Positions 1 to 7,102 of a DNA stretch of 15,174 nucleotides are shown here, in pieces. Origin of the DNA: UBA10649 sp964597445 (GTDB lineage Bacteria > Actinomycetota > Actinomycetes > S36-B12); the NCBI GenBank assembly GCA_964597445.1, contig CAZQXO010000048.1, positions 1 to 15,174 of the forward strand. The letters run 5' to 3'. Within the stretch, counting starts at the first letter, position 1, and each line of letters begins with the position of its first letter. The position numbers and the translations under genes were made by a program. The notes below the pieces were generated by a model. It did no database searches. It had not been told where the DNA came from and worked only from the letters and a program-made list of their open reading frames with translations.

Positions 1-19
1 TGTACTGACCGGAGACGTT
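1..19 (+). repeat. left terminal inverted repeat of the transposon
   Basis: Nineteen bases, exactly complementary to 4060-4078. The end of the transposase coding sequence reads out through this repeat. The window begins at or within one base of the element end, so no flank is visible. Confidence 0.9.
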
Positions 20-982
20 GGTCAATCGTGAGAAGGGCGGCTGGTTCCCGCAGGCTGTGTGAGGACGGTGGTGGTTGTAGTAGTGGAGCCAGCCATCGAG
101 TTCGCCTCGGCGTTCGGCCTCTGAGGTGTAGCAGCGGGCGTAGGCCCAGCCGTCGGCCAGGGTGCGGTGGAAGCGTTCAATCTTGCCGTTGGTCTGCGGG
201 CGATATGGCCGGGTGCGCTTGTGCGTGATGCCGAGTTCTGTGCAGGTGTCGCGCCATAGGTGTGAGCGATAGGCGCCACCGTTGTCGGACAGGACCCGCT
301 CGACGGTCACCCCGCGGGCGTTGAACCACTTGACGGCCCTGGCCAGGACCGCTGTGGCGGTGTGGGCTGTTTCGTCGTCGTGGATCTCGGCGTAGGCGAC
401 GCGGGAGTGGTCGTCGATGACGGTGTGGACGTAGGCCTTGCCCATCAACGGGTCGTAGTGCTTGTTCTTGGGCTTGGCGGGTGTGGCTGCGCGGTTGCGG
501 TCGCCTTGTTGGCGGCCGACGTAGCGCCAGCCTCCGCCGTCTGGGATGTTGCCGAGCTTCTTCACGTCGACGTGGAGCATCGCGCCGGGGTGGTCGTGTT
601 CGTAGCGGCGGACGGGCTCCCCAGTGGCGCGGTCGACGTGGGAGAGCCGGTTCAGGCGCGCGTCGACCAGGATGCGGTGGACCGTCGAGGGCGCGATTCC
701 GAGCCGGCATGCGAGCTGCACCGGCCCCTCGCGCAGGCGGAGGCGGAGCTGGATGCAGTGCTTCGTTGTTGCCTGGTCGGTCTTGCTCGGCGAGTGGTGG
801 GGTCGTGAGGAGCGGTCTTGCATGGACTGGCCGGTTCGGTAGCGGTCGGCCCAGCGCTTCACGGTGGGCCAGGACACCTGGAACCGGGCAGCCACTTCGC
901 TGATCGGCCAGCCCTGGTCGACGACGAGCTGGGCGACTTTGAGTCGATGGCGAGGGGTGAGGGCGGCGTTCGCGTGGGTCAT
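1..982 (-). CDS. IS481-family DDE transposase (3' end at window edge)
   Basis: Cuts and joins the element ends. Reading from ATG at 982 the frame stays open for 327 codons to the window edge. Residues 11-50 form a helix-turn-helix (SEVAARFQVSWPTVKRW). An rve/DDE core follows, with catalytic D139 (LHVDV), D233 (SDNGG) and E269 (NGKIERF), giving a DD35E spacing. The C-terminal LHYYNHHRPH motif is typical of this family. The length is normal, and no frameshift is seen. The start overlaps the MFS stop as ATGA, with AGGA six bases upstream, so translation is probably coupled to the resistance genes. No stop occurs inside the visible element. If the left flank repeats the right flank CCTAG, the frame would end TAC ACC TAG, so the stop would come from the target site. 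That last point is inference. Confidence 0.93.
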   Translation of the reverse strand, partial: MTHANAALTPRHRLKVAQLVVDQGWPISEVAARFQVSWPTVKRWADRYRTGQSMQDRSSRPHHSPSKTDQATTKHCIQLRLRLREGPVQLACRLGIAPSTVHRILVDARLNRLSHVDRATGEPVRRYEHDHPGAMLHVDVKKLGNIPDGGGWRYVGRQQGDRNRAATPAKPKNKHYDPLMGKAYVHTVIDDHSRVAYAEIHDDETAHTATAVLARAVKWFNARGVTVERVLSDNGGAYRSHLWRDTCTELGITHKRTRPYRPQTNGKIERFHRTLADGWAYARCYTSEAERRGELDGWLHYYNHHRPHTACGNQPPFSRLTNVSGQY

Positions 983-2223
983 GACTGTCCTGCCTCGTGG
1001 GGCGTCGTCCGCGGCATCCTGAGTTGACCCAGGGCTGCGAGCAGAGCTGCCATGGCCAGCGGAACGAGGCCAGCCGTGACGAACAAGGTGTGGGTGTGGA
1101 TGTGGCGGCTGAGGACTCCGGTGAGGGCGATGGACAGGGGCATGAAGGCGATGGAGATGAAGAAGTCGAGGCTGGCGACCCGGCCGAGCATCTCCAGGGG
1201 GACGTGTTCTTGGAGGACGGTGCCCCAGATGACCATCCCGATCCCGATCAGCGCCCCGTAGAACGCCAGGCCCGCGCCGATGGCCCACGGGTTGCTCGTC
1301 AGGGCAGGGATGGACAGCGGCAGGCAGCCAAGCGCCCAAGCACCGACCATCGCGGGCAGGAAGCGCTCCGGAGTGCGCCACGACCCCGCCAGCAGCGATC
1401 CCATCAGTCCACCCGCACCCAGTGCCGCGAGGACGGCCCCGTAGAGAGCTGGGCCGTTCTCGTGTGAGGAGCGCATGAGGGCAGGGAGGAGAACTTCGAG
1501 TGGACCGGTCACGACCAGTCCCATGACGGCGGCGAACAGGACGCTGGAGCGGACCCAGCGTGTGCGGGCTACATAACCGAAACCCGCAATCAGGTCGCTG
1601 ATGGGTGAGGCGGCCGACGCGTCGGCCTCGGTCTCAGCCGGGCTGGGTGCGGGAAGCCGCAGGGCGGCGACCAGGCCCAGCGCGAGTGCTGCGGCGATGA
1701 GGTAGCCGCCCGCGGCGGGCATGCTCGCGCCGATGATCGCTCCGACGGTGGCTGGCGCGAGTGCTTGCCCGACCAGCGGACGGGTGGCTCCTTCCAACCC
1801 GTTGACGGCCATCAGGTCGTCGCTGGCCACCAACACCGGGACGAGGGCGGTGTAGGCGGGGAAGAAGAAGGCGGTCGAGACACCGATGACGAACGCGGAG
1901 GCCGCGAGCATCCAGAAGGTGACTAGGTCGAGGATGGCGGCGGTGGAGGTTGCCGTCGCCACGATGCAGTTCAGGGTGAGCACGCCCACGATGACGGACT
2001 TGTTGGGGATCCGGTCAGCGAGCACCCCGGCCGGGAGGGATCCGGCGAGCAGGCCGATGCCACTCCATGCGACGACACCCGACAGCGTGGCGGGCGTCGC
2101 ACCCAGGTCGAGGGTCTGCATGGCCAGGTAGAGGGCCCAGGCTCCCTGGGCGAAGATGGTCAGCACCATGGCTGCGAACAGTGTCCGGTAGGTGGGGATG
2201 GTCAAGGGGCGAAGCGGGTTCAT
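979..2223 (-). CDS. MFS drug-efflux transporter, DHA3/MFS_3-like
   Basis: A 414-residue integral membrane protein with about 12 hydrophobic helices, the usual MFS length. It probably exports a drug by proton antiport. The loop between helices 2 and 3 reads GVLADRIPNKSV, a degenerate form of the MFS motif A (GxLaDrxgrk). The opening NPLRPLTIPTYRTLFAA is the common start of DHA3/MFS_3 members, the group that includes Mef macrolide pumps and EntS. Its ATG overlaps the ABC-F stop as ATGA (2223-2220) behind AAGGACC, and its own TGA overlaps the transposase ATG. The pairing with an ABC-F protein recalls mef/msr operons, though gene order differs. Macrolides, lincosamides, streptogramins or chloramphenicol are all possible substrates, and the sequence does not decide between them. 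Confidence 0.85.
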   Translation of the reverse strand: MNPLRPLTIPTYRTLFAAMVLTIFAQGAWALYLAMQTLDLGATPATLSGVVAWSGIGLLAGSLPAGVLADRIPNKSVIVGVLTLNCIVATATSTAAILDLVTFWMLAASAFVIGVSTAFFFPAYTALVPVLVASDDLMAVNGLEGATRPLVGQALAPATVGAIIGASMPAAGGYLIAAALALGLVAALRLPAPSPAETEADASAASPISDLIAGFGYVARTRWVRSSVLFAAVMGLVVTGPLEVLLPALMRSSHENGPALYGAVLAALGAGGLMGSLLAGSWRTPERFLPAMVGAWALGCLPLSIPALTSNPWAIGAGLAFYGALIGIGMVIWGTVLQEHVPLEMLGRVASLDFFISIAFMPLSIALTGVLSRHIHTHTLFVTAGLVPLAMAALLAALGQLRMPRTTPHEAGQS

Positions 2224-3872
2224 GAGGGGTCCTTCGGGTCAAGGTGCAGGTGGGGCCAGTCGGCCAGGTCTTTGAGCATCTGCCGGTCGTGCGTGGCGAC
2301 GATCACCGCGCAGGAGGTCTGCAGCAGCTCGGTGGTGATGTCATCGACCAGGCTCGACGACAGGTGGTTGGTGGGTTCGTCCAGGAGCAACAGGTCCGGA
2401 TCCAAGGCCAGACACATCGCCAGGTGGAGACGGCGTTGCTGCCCCTGCGACAGGCGCCCCACCGGGGCGCGGGTCGCGGAGGGCTCGAGCAGTCCGAGGG
2501 AACCGAGTGACGGTGCGTGGGATCGGCACCCGTGGTTGGCCAGGAACGTCTCGTAGGCCACATGGGCGGGACTGACGTGATCCCAGTCAGGAACCTCCTG
2601 GGACAACAGGGCGATGCGTGCGCTGGGGTTCACCCGCACGTACCCCGAGGTGGGGACCAGCCGCTGACCGAGAACCGCCAACAGAGTGGACTTTCCCGCC
2701 CCGTTTGGCCCGGTGACAACTAACCGGTCTCCACCGCTCACGTCCACTGAGACCGGCGTAACCAACCGACCATCCACGGCGGCTTTGGAGGCGTTCACAA
2801 CACTCTGCCCGGGGCGCGCGGACGAGACCGGCCACGCCAGTCGCAGTGGTGGTTGCGGCACGTCGATCTCGTGGCGTTCCAGGTCTTCGACACGTCGATT
2901 GAACGCTTGGACGACCCCTGCGGCACGGGTGGCCCGTTGGTGCTTGCCCGTTCCCTTGTCGGGTCGCCATCCGCCCTGAGACAGGCGAGAGCGTGCTTCG
3001 GCCGCGGCGCGTTTCAGTTCCGCGTGCTGGGCGACCTGGGCGGCATGGTCCTGCTCCCACGCGACCCGTTCCCGTCGGCGGCCCTCGATCCAGCCCTGGT
3101 AACCGCCGGAATAGGTGCGGGGCAGGCCATCGCGGGTCGGGTCGAGGTCCAGGAAGCTGGTCGCCACGTCATGCAGCAGGGCGCGGTCGTGGCTGACCAG
3201 GGCCAAGCCACCGGGATGGTCGCGCAGACGCTCGGTCAGGAAGGACAGTCCTGCAGCGTCCAGGTGGTTGGTGGGCTCGTCCAACAGCAAGAGGTCAGGT
3301 GTCGACCCGAGTGCGACCGCCAGCCGTACCCGGTACCGCTGGCCCACCGACAAGGTCGACAGGACCCGAGCGCGGTCACTGCAAGCGTTCAGACCCGCCA
3401 AAGCGATGTCCACGCGGCGTTCGGCATCCCACGCGTCCAGCAGCCTGGCCGCCTCGAGCGCAGCGGAATAGGCATCGGCCGCGTCCTCACCCGTGGCTAG
3501 CGCAGCGCTGGCCACGTCCAGCGCCTGCAGCGCGGCCCTGGAGGGAGCAGTCGCCTCGGCGATCAGGTCACCGACCGTGCGATCGTCCTCGGTAGCCATG
3601 TCCTGCTTCACCAGGACGAGGGAACCCACCTGGGTCACCACCCCTGAGTCAGGCTTCAGGATCCCAGCCAGCACGTGGAGCAAAGTGGTCTTGCCCCGGC
3701 CGTTGTCGCCGACGATCGCCAGCCTTGACCCGGCAGAAACGGTGACGTCGGCCCCACTCAGCACAGGCCGGTCCCCGAGTGTGACGTGAAGTGATTCAGC
3801 GCGGATGTGTGCGGCGGATCCCTGGGGTGTCCCGATCCACACACACGATCGAACAGGTTGTGTGATTGGCAT
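2220..3872 (-). CDS. ABC-F ATPase, probable ribosome-protection resistance protein
   Basis: A 550-residue soluble protein with two ABC domains and no membrane segments. Domain 1 has Walker A GDNGRGKT (55-62), signature LSVGQ (174-178), Walker B LLLLDEP (194-200) and H-switch SHD. Domain 2 has GPNGAGKS (388-395), LSQGQ (474-478), LLLLDEP (494-500) and THD. A charged linker of about 90 residues (255-345) lies between them. In antibiotic-resistance ABC-F proteins this linker reaches the peptidyl-transferase centre and helps eject the drug. The drug class cannot be read from the sequence. The ATG start at 3872 has only a weak Shine-Dalgarno, and the conserved domain begins near residue 20, so the GTG at codon 11 is an alternative. 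It heads the operon behind a leader peptide and hairpins, and its stop overlaps the MFS start. The alternative is a housekeeping ABC-F, but mobile context and coupling to an efflux pump argue for resistance. Confidence 0.9.
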   Translation of the reverse strand: MPITQPVRSCVWIGTPQGSAAHIRAESLHVTLGDRPVLSGADVTVSAGSRLAIVGDNGRGKTTLLHVLAGILKPDSGVVTQVGSLVLVKQDMATEDDRTVGDLIAEATAPSRAALQALDVASAALATGEDAADAYSAALEAARLLDAWDAERRVDIALAGLNACSDRARVLSTLSVGQRYRVRLAVALGSTPDLLLLDEPTNHLDAAGLSFLTERLRDHPGGLALVSHDRALLHDVATSFLDLDPTRDGLPRTYSGGYQGWIEGRRRERVAWEQDHAAQVAQHAELKRAAAEARSRLSQGGWRPDKGTGKHQRATRAAGVVQAFNRRVEDLERHEIDVPQPPLRLAWPVSSARPGQSVVNASKAAVDGRLVTPVSVDVSGGDRLVVTGPNGAGKSTLLAVLGQRLVPTSGYVRVNPSARIALLSQEVPDWDHVSPAHVAYETFLANHGCRSHAPSLGSLGLLEPSATRAPVGRLSQGQQRRLHLAMCLALDPDLLLLDEPTNHLSSSLVDDITTELLQTSCAVIVATHDRQMLKDLADWPHLHLDPKDPS

Positions 3873-3896
3873 TGCGTACTCTCAGCTCGTCATGGA

Positions 3897-3982
3897 GCCG
3901 GGCACCACAAAGCGGCCGCCCGGCAGATGGCCAGGACGGCAGACGAGAGATCAGAAGGGGTCCCGCCGCCGTCAGCGGGCGG
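3897..3982 (-). promoter_or_regulatory. attenuator-like leader with competing hairpins
   Basis: In the RNA of the minus strand, hairpin 1 pairs CCCGC with GCGGG (3979-3975 with 3966-3962) around the leader-peptide stop. Hairpin 2 pairs GCCGGGC (3924-3918) with GCCCGGC (3903-3897), ending about 25 bases before the ABC-F start. A third, exclusive pairing is possible between CCGCCCG (3982-3976, end of the leader peptide) and CGGGCGG (3922-3916, inside the 5' arm of hairpin 2). A ribosome at the end of the leader peptide would block hairpin 1 and the long pairing. No clear U tract follows either hairpin, so any control could act at translation. GC-rich DNA gives some chance pairing. Confidence 0.4.
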
Positions 3983-4016
3983 AACGCAGCTTCATCGAAG
4001 CGATGCCTAAGTACAT
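3972..4016 (-). CDS. 14-residue leader peptide (uORF) of the ABC-F operon
   Basis: The minus strand reads ATG to TGA as MYLGIASMKLRSAR. It lies about 100 bases upstream of the ABC-F start and just inside the right end of the transposon. A -10-like TATCCT (4029-4024) sits seven bases before its ATG, so the transcript may begin at the ATG and be leaderless. Its stop codon falls inside a GC-rich hairpin. Short leader peptides on which drug-bound ribosomes stall are known before ABC-F, Erm and Mef genes, which makes this a likely attenuation peptide. No stalling motif can be assigned with certainty. Confidence 0.55.
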   Translation of the reverse strand: MYLGIASMKLRSAR

Positions 4017-4023
4017 GCGGCCG

Positions 4024-4057
4024 AGGATACAGAGCGGGGCTGTACCTCGCGAGTCAA
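4024..4057 (-). promoter_or_regulatory. candidate promoter of the transposon operon
   Basis: Minus strand: TTGACT at 4057-4052 and TATCCT (TANNNT form) at 4029-4024, followed after seven bases by the leader ATG at 4016. The spacing between the two boxes is 22 bases, too long for a standard -35/-10 pair. The -10 box may therefore act alone or with an activator. An AT-rich TTAA lies just upstream of TTGACT. The position next to the terminal repeat means the promoter travels with the element. Confidence 0.4.
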
Positions 4058-4059
4058 TT

Positions 4060-4078
4060 AACGTCTCCGGTCAGTACA
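4060..4078 (-). repeat. right terminal inverted repeat of the transposon
   Basis: AACGTCTCCGGTCAGTACA, the perfect complement of 1-19. It is followed by CCTAG at 4079-4083, which fits a CTAG target at 4080-4083. The promoter region of the cargo operon starts immediately inside this repeat. Confidence 0.9.
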
Positions 4079-4158
4079 CCTAGTACGGGCTCTGTGAGGG
4101 CTGTGAGGGCCTGTAGGAGGGCTGTGAGGGACTCGATGTGGTGGAGGTGGTGATGCAT
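4079..4158 (-). pseudogene. 5' fragment of a small gene interrupted by the transposon
   Basis: The minus strand has a good start: AGGA at 4171-4168, nine bases, then ATG at 4158. It reads MHHHLHHIESLTALLQALTA and continues LTEPVL up to the CTAG at the transposon junction. The frame then enters the terminal repeat and stops after about nine codons at TGA. The peptide is leucine-rich with short TAL repeats and looks helical. I do not recognise it. The repeated CTCACAGCC units at the DNA level may instead be a non-coding repeat. The rest of the gene, if real, should lie left of position 1. Confidence 0.4.
4087..4131 (+). repeat. short imperfect tandem repeat (GGGCTGTGA units)
   Basis: Three close copies of a GGGCTGTGA-type unit lie within 45 bases, with a GGCCTGTAGGA variant between them. 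They sit just right of the transposon junction and, on the minus strand, inside the broken small gene. Confidence 0.5.
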
Positions 4159-4498
4159 GAGGTGGGGTCCTTTCGGGTGCGTGTACGGGGTGCTAGTCGG
4201 CTATCGGTCGTGGCGATATCGGTGAGGTAGTCGGCCAGCAGGGGTGGCGGTATTCCCTGCACTGATGGCGACCTGTTCGTGAGGGAGAGTCGGCACGTCC
4301 GGGGCCATGCGGCCGCGCGGTTTCTGCTCGGTGCTGTGTGGCGCCGCAGGTGTCAGGGCGCTGGTTCCCCACCCCCATGGCGGCGGCCGGGATCTGGACG
4401 GCGCTGCTCACGGAAGTGGACGGATTGGCCAGTCGTCGACGGGAGCACAGCCATAGGGGTGAGAGCCCGATCCGCGGGCTCGCCGTTTGGAGATCCAC
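4159..4498. other. gene-poor divergent region upstream of the secreted-protein operon
   Basis: No convincing gene. Short minus-strand frames can be read, for example one from ATG at about 4308 giving MAPDVPTLPHEQ, but none has a good ribosome site or a recognisable product. The stretch should hold the promoters of the broken gene on the left and of the secreted protein on the right. I could not pick out a clear promoter. A perfect 7-bp hairpin is present near its right end (listed separately). Confidence 0.5.
4463..4481 (+). promoter_or_regulatory. hairpin just upstream of the secreted-protein ribosome site
   Basis: GAGCCCG (4463-4469) and CGGGCTC (4475-4481) pair perfectly around a 5-base loop. 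The stem ends eight bases before the GGAGA ribosome site at 4489-4493. It could protect the 5' end of the mRNA or affect initiation. No known riboswitch class is recognised. Confidence 0.35.
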
Positions 4499-7048
4499 AT
4501 GGCCCCGAAGACCTTGTCCCGCGCTGCCCTGGCCGCCGTCGTCGCTACAGCGGTGGCGGCCGGTGTGCCCGTCGCTAACGCGTCTGCCGTTCAGGCCGAC
4601 AAGCCGGCCACCCCTGCCGCTAAGGCTCAGGCCGCGAAGGCTGCGAAGGCGGATGGGTGGGTGAAGCGGACGCCAAAGTGGCAGCGGCTGAAGTTGTCGA
4701 AGGTCGCGGTGACGGGTGGGCGGGCCGCTGGTCCGAACGCGGTGATCATTACGCGGGATGCGGGTGCGCCGCGGGCGATGTGGCTGCAGCAGGTCGTGGC
4801 GCCGACAGCGAGCGACACTGAGGTGACTGCCCTGGGTACTCCCCGCACCATCAAGGGCGTGCGCTCCTACAAGGCGGTCGGCAAGGCCCGCAAGATTTGG
4901 TTCAAGAAGGGCCAGACGCAGCTGACGGTGACGGGCCTTGCGGCTGGCCAGTGGCGGCTGCAGACCACGACCCGGTCACCGCTGCCGACCGCGCCGGTCG
5001 TCGAGGTGCACGGCCAGGTGGCTGAGCCCTCTGCGGCGGAGGGCCGCACGGTCACCGATCCGGTCACGGGTGAGCCGATCCTCGGTGCGATTGATGTTTC
5101 TTTCTCGCATATGCGTGGCATGAGCACGGGTGGCGGCACGATCGCGTACCGAGTCTTCGTGGATCCGCTGGATGGTGAGGGCCAGTCACGGGTTGGCCTG
5201 GCGAACCCGGGTGATTTCCCGCGCGATGACGCCGCCACTCCAGATGTGGATGAGTCCCGCACGGTCGTGCGGATCAATGGGCTGTCAGAGCAGGAGCCTG
5301 GCTATGTCATCACGGTGCAGGCGATCAATGCGGTCAGCCAGTCGGAGAAGATCTATAAGACGTTGCCGGTGACTCTCGGTGAGATTCGCAAGGGCGGCGG
5401 TGTGATCGAGCTGACGCCTATCCCGGAGCGCCCTGCTGCTGGCAGCCCTACCCCCGCTGCCCCGGCCACAGACAACGGCGAGGTCGGCAGCGGTGATTCA
5501 ACTCCCAACCCGAACCGCGACTCCAACATCCGCACGGGAGGTGGTACCGAGATCGGCCCAGGCGTATACGACGAGGCCGCTCAGACCATCACCTTTTCGC
5601 TCCGCGCCCCGCAGGGGATGATCCCCGGCGCGATGGACTCCGGCCCGCTCCCGCGCATCTCCTGGTCTGGGATCGACTCTGCAGGACAGGCGGGCACGCT
5701 AGTGCTGGGCACCGATCCGGCGCTCATCAATGCGGTGACCAGCGCGCGTGATGCAGCAGCCGCGGCCGCGGCTGCCTTCGATGCGGCTCTCACGTTCGCA
5801 GATGTGGTGAGAGCTCAGGGTGTCGCGGATCCGGTGACGGGTGAGATTGCGTACACCGACCCCGACACGGGTGCGGTCACGACGGAGGCCGCCGCTATGG
5901 CTGCCGTGGCTGCTGCCCGCACAGCGGCGCTCAGTGCCACGAGTGCGGTCAGCGCGGCGGAGGCGGCGCTCTATGTCGGCCAGGACTCAAAGATGGTCTT
6001 CGGGTATGCCGGTGGTTTCGGTGGTGCTGAGGCGATGGAGTGGTCGATCACCGAGCATCTCTTCGATGTGGACGGTGGGATGCAGGATGGATCGACCACG
6101 GTTCACACGATTCCGCGGCCGCCTGCCGTGTCGCGGATCATGACTCTTGGCGAGAGCTCACCGCTGTTTGAGTGTGATCTAGCGAATGACAACGATCCGG
6201 GCCGGGCGGCCGGGATGACCGTGACCGGCACCCTCACCGGAACTGAGTGCACAGCGGACGCCAATGTCACCGGTGCGACCGGTGCGGGCGGCAGTGCCGG
6301 TGGGACGCCGGCCGACGGTTTCGTACTCATCCGGATCGAAACCACTCCCTACACGTACACCCGTGAGAACCGCGCGTACACGTACACGAATACCGCCCCG
6401 CCGTCGTACGGCGCGGATGTGCTGCAGTGGCTCGACACCGACGGCGATGGCGTTTTCGACACCCAGAATTACCCGAGTGGTTCCCCCTGCCCGTGGGGTG
6501 GGTCGCACAATGGCTCGGGTCTGTGTGTGTACCCGGCGAACTGGGTGAAGGACGCGACTCCCGCGGGCTACTCCGACGACGGCAGCACTTGGTATCGCAT
6601 GGTGAAGGACGCGACTCCCGCGGGCTACGTCGATAACGGCACCGAGTGGGAGATGGCCGTCTACGGCGTTAACACTGATCCCGCTTCCATTCCGACCGGG
6701 TACGGCATTCGGCCAGCGCTCCTGAACCCGGACGGGACACCGGTGGAGTACGTCAACGACCTCTCATGGGCTGTGGGCGCGTATGTGCGGCCCGCCGACC
6801 GTTTCGTGACGTACACGCTGACGGCTCAGCAGCTGTCGGATGTGGAGATGGCTGAGCTTGGCGTGAGCCAGGTGTGGATCGCCGGGCAGCGGTGGTACGC
6901 GGCTGGATCCGGTGGTGGCTGGGTCCAGGGCTCAAGTGGGGATCTTGGCCGATGCCCTGTTGCTGAGGATCCCACGGTGCAAGGGATTATCGCGGCGCTC
7001 CGCGGGCCCTCCGGCTCCAGCACCCACGAGTACAGGCCGTGCAACTAG
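4499..7048 (+). CDS. large secreted protein of unknown function (849 aa)
   Basis: Residues 1-30 form a Sec signal peptide: MAPK, a hydrophobic alanine/valine stretch, then ANASA. The ATG at 4499 is chosen because GGAGA lies six bases before it. A TTG at 4487 in frame lies inside that ribosome site. After a lysine/alanine-rich segment comes a run of beta-rich modules with FnIII-like text (YVITVQAINAVSQ, about 260-280). A proline/glycine linker follows (about 305-350), then an alanine-rich helical segment (about 413-495). A calcium-type loop DTDGDGVFD lies near 646-655. Two copies of VKDATPAGY-containing repeats lie at about 682-719. Six cysteines in the last 300 residues fall in three nearby pairs and suggest disulphides. 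No catalytic motif and no LPXTG anchor are seen. I do not recognise a family. A role as surface or matrix protein, possibly cut by the neighbouring subtilase-like protein, is inference. Confidence 0.85.
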   Translation: MAPKTLSRAALAAVVATAVAAGVPVANASAVQADKPATPAAKAQAAKAAKADGWVKRTPKWQRLKLSKVAVTGGRAAGPNAVIITRDAGAPRAMWLQQVVAPTASDTEVTALGTPRTIKGVRSYKAVGKARKIWFKKGQTQLTVTGLAAGQWRLQTTTRSPLPTAPVVEVHGQVAEPSAAEGRTVTDPVTGEPILGAIDVSFSHMRGMSTGGGTIAYRVFVDPLDGEGQSRVGLANPGDFPRDDAATPDVDESRTVVRINGLSEQEPGYVITVQAINAVSQSEKIYKTLPVTLGEIRKGGGVIELTPIPERPAAGSPTPAAPATDNGEVGSGDSTPNPNRDSNIRTGGGTEIGPGVYDEAAQTITFSLRAPQGMIPGAMDSGPLPRISWSGIDSAGQAGTLVLGTDPALINAVTSARDAAAAAAAAFDAALTFADVVRAQGVADPVTGEIAYTDPDTGAVTTEAAAMAAVAAARTAALSATSAVSAAEAALYVGQDSKMVFGYAGGFGGAEAMEWSITEHLFDVDGGMQDGSTTVHTIPRPPAVSRIMTLGESSPLFECDLANDNDPGRAAGMTVTGTLTGTECTADANVTGATGAGGSAGGTPADGFVLIRIETTPYTYTRENRAYTYTNTAPPSYGADVLQWLDTDGDGVFDTQNYPSGSPCPWGGSHNGSGLCVYPANWVKDATPAGYSDDGSTWYRMVKDATPAGYVDNGTEWEMAVYGVNTDPASIPTGYGIRPALLNPDGTPVEYVNDLSWAVGAYVRPADRFVTYTLTAQQLSDVEMAELGVSQVWIAGQRWYAAGSGGGWVQGSSGDLGRCPVAEDPTVQGIIAALRGPSGSSTHEYRPCN
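6544..6628 (+). repeat. 28-bp exact direct repeat inside the secreted-protein gene
   Basis: GGTGAAGGACGCGACTCCCG plus eight more identical bases occurs at 6544-6571 and again at 6601-6628, 57 bases (19 codons) apart. It encodes VKDATPAGY twice, followed by similar SDDGSTWYRM and VDNGTEWEMA. This is an in-frame duplication of a 19-residue unit whose second half has since diverged. Confidence 0.9.
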
Positions 7049-7102
7049 CAGGGCTACTGCGTCTCCTCGTTTCACCGTGGACCGCCCAAGTCATACCTCA
7101 CT

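Larger units (their letters stand above)
1..4078 (-). mobile_element. IS481-family unit transposon carrying an ABC-F/MFS operon
   Basis: The two ends are perfect 19-bp inverted repeats: TGTACTGACCGGAGACGTT at 1-19 and its exact complement at 4060-4078. TGT ends are typical of the IS481 family, and the transposase inside is of that family. A simple IS481 element is about 1 kb. Here the far repeat lies about 3.1 kb upstream of the transposase, with a leader peptide, an ABC-F gene and an MFS gene between. Only one transposase is present, so this is a unit transposon and not a composite one. The right flank reads CCTAG, which suggests a CTAG target. In that case the true element would be one base longer at each end (to 4079, and one base before the window). 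The left flank is outside the window, so the target duplication cannot be checked. IS481-type elements with passenger resistance genes are known (for example cmx in Tn5564). Confidence 0.88.

Noticed and set aside
22..710. Other open frames across the transposase region on both strands
   Set aside because: They overlap the intact DDE transposase frame and show Arg/Pro-rich composition typical of shadow frames in GC-rich DNA.
3882..3893. Three-codon ORF ATG ACG AGC TGA before the ABC-F start
   Set aside because: Too short to call as a gene. It is mentioned only as part of the leader arrangement.
4193..4498. A 101-residue minus-strand frame left of the secreted-protein operon
   Set aside because: Low-complexity composition, no ribosome site, no recognisable motif, and its start lies on the divergent start region.
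4487..4498. TTG start four codons upstream for the large secreted protein
   Set aside because: The TTG lies within the GGAGA ribosome site used by the ATG at 4499, and the same site/start arrangement is seen at 7151.
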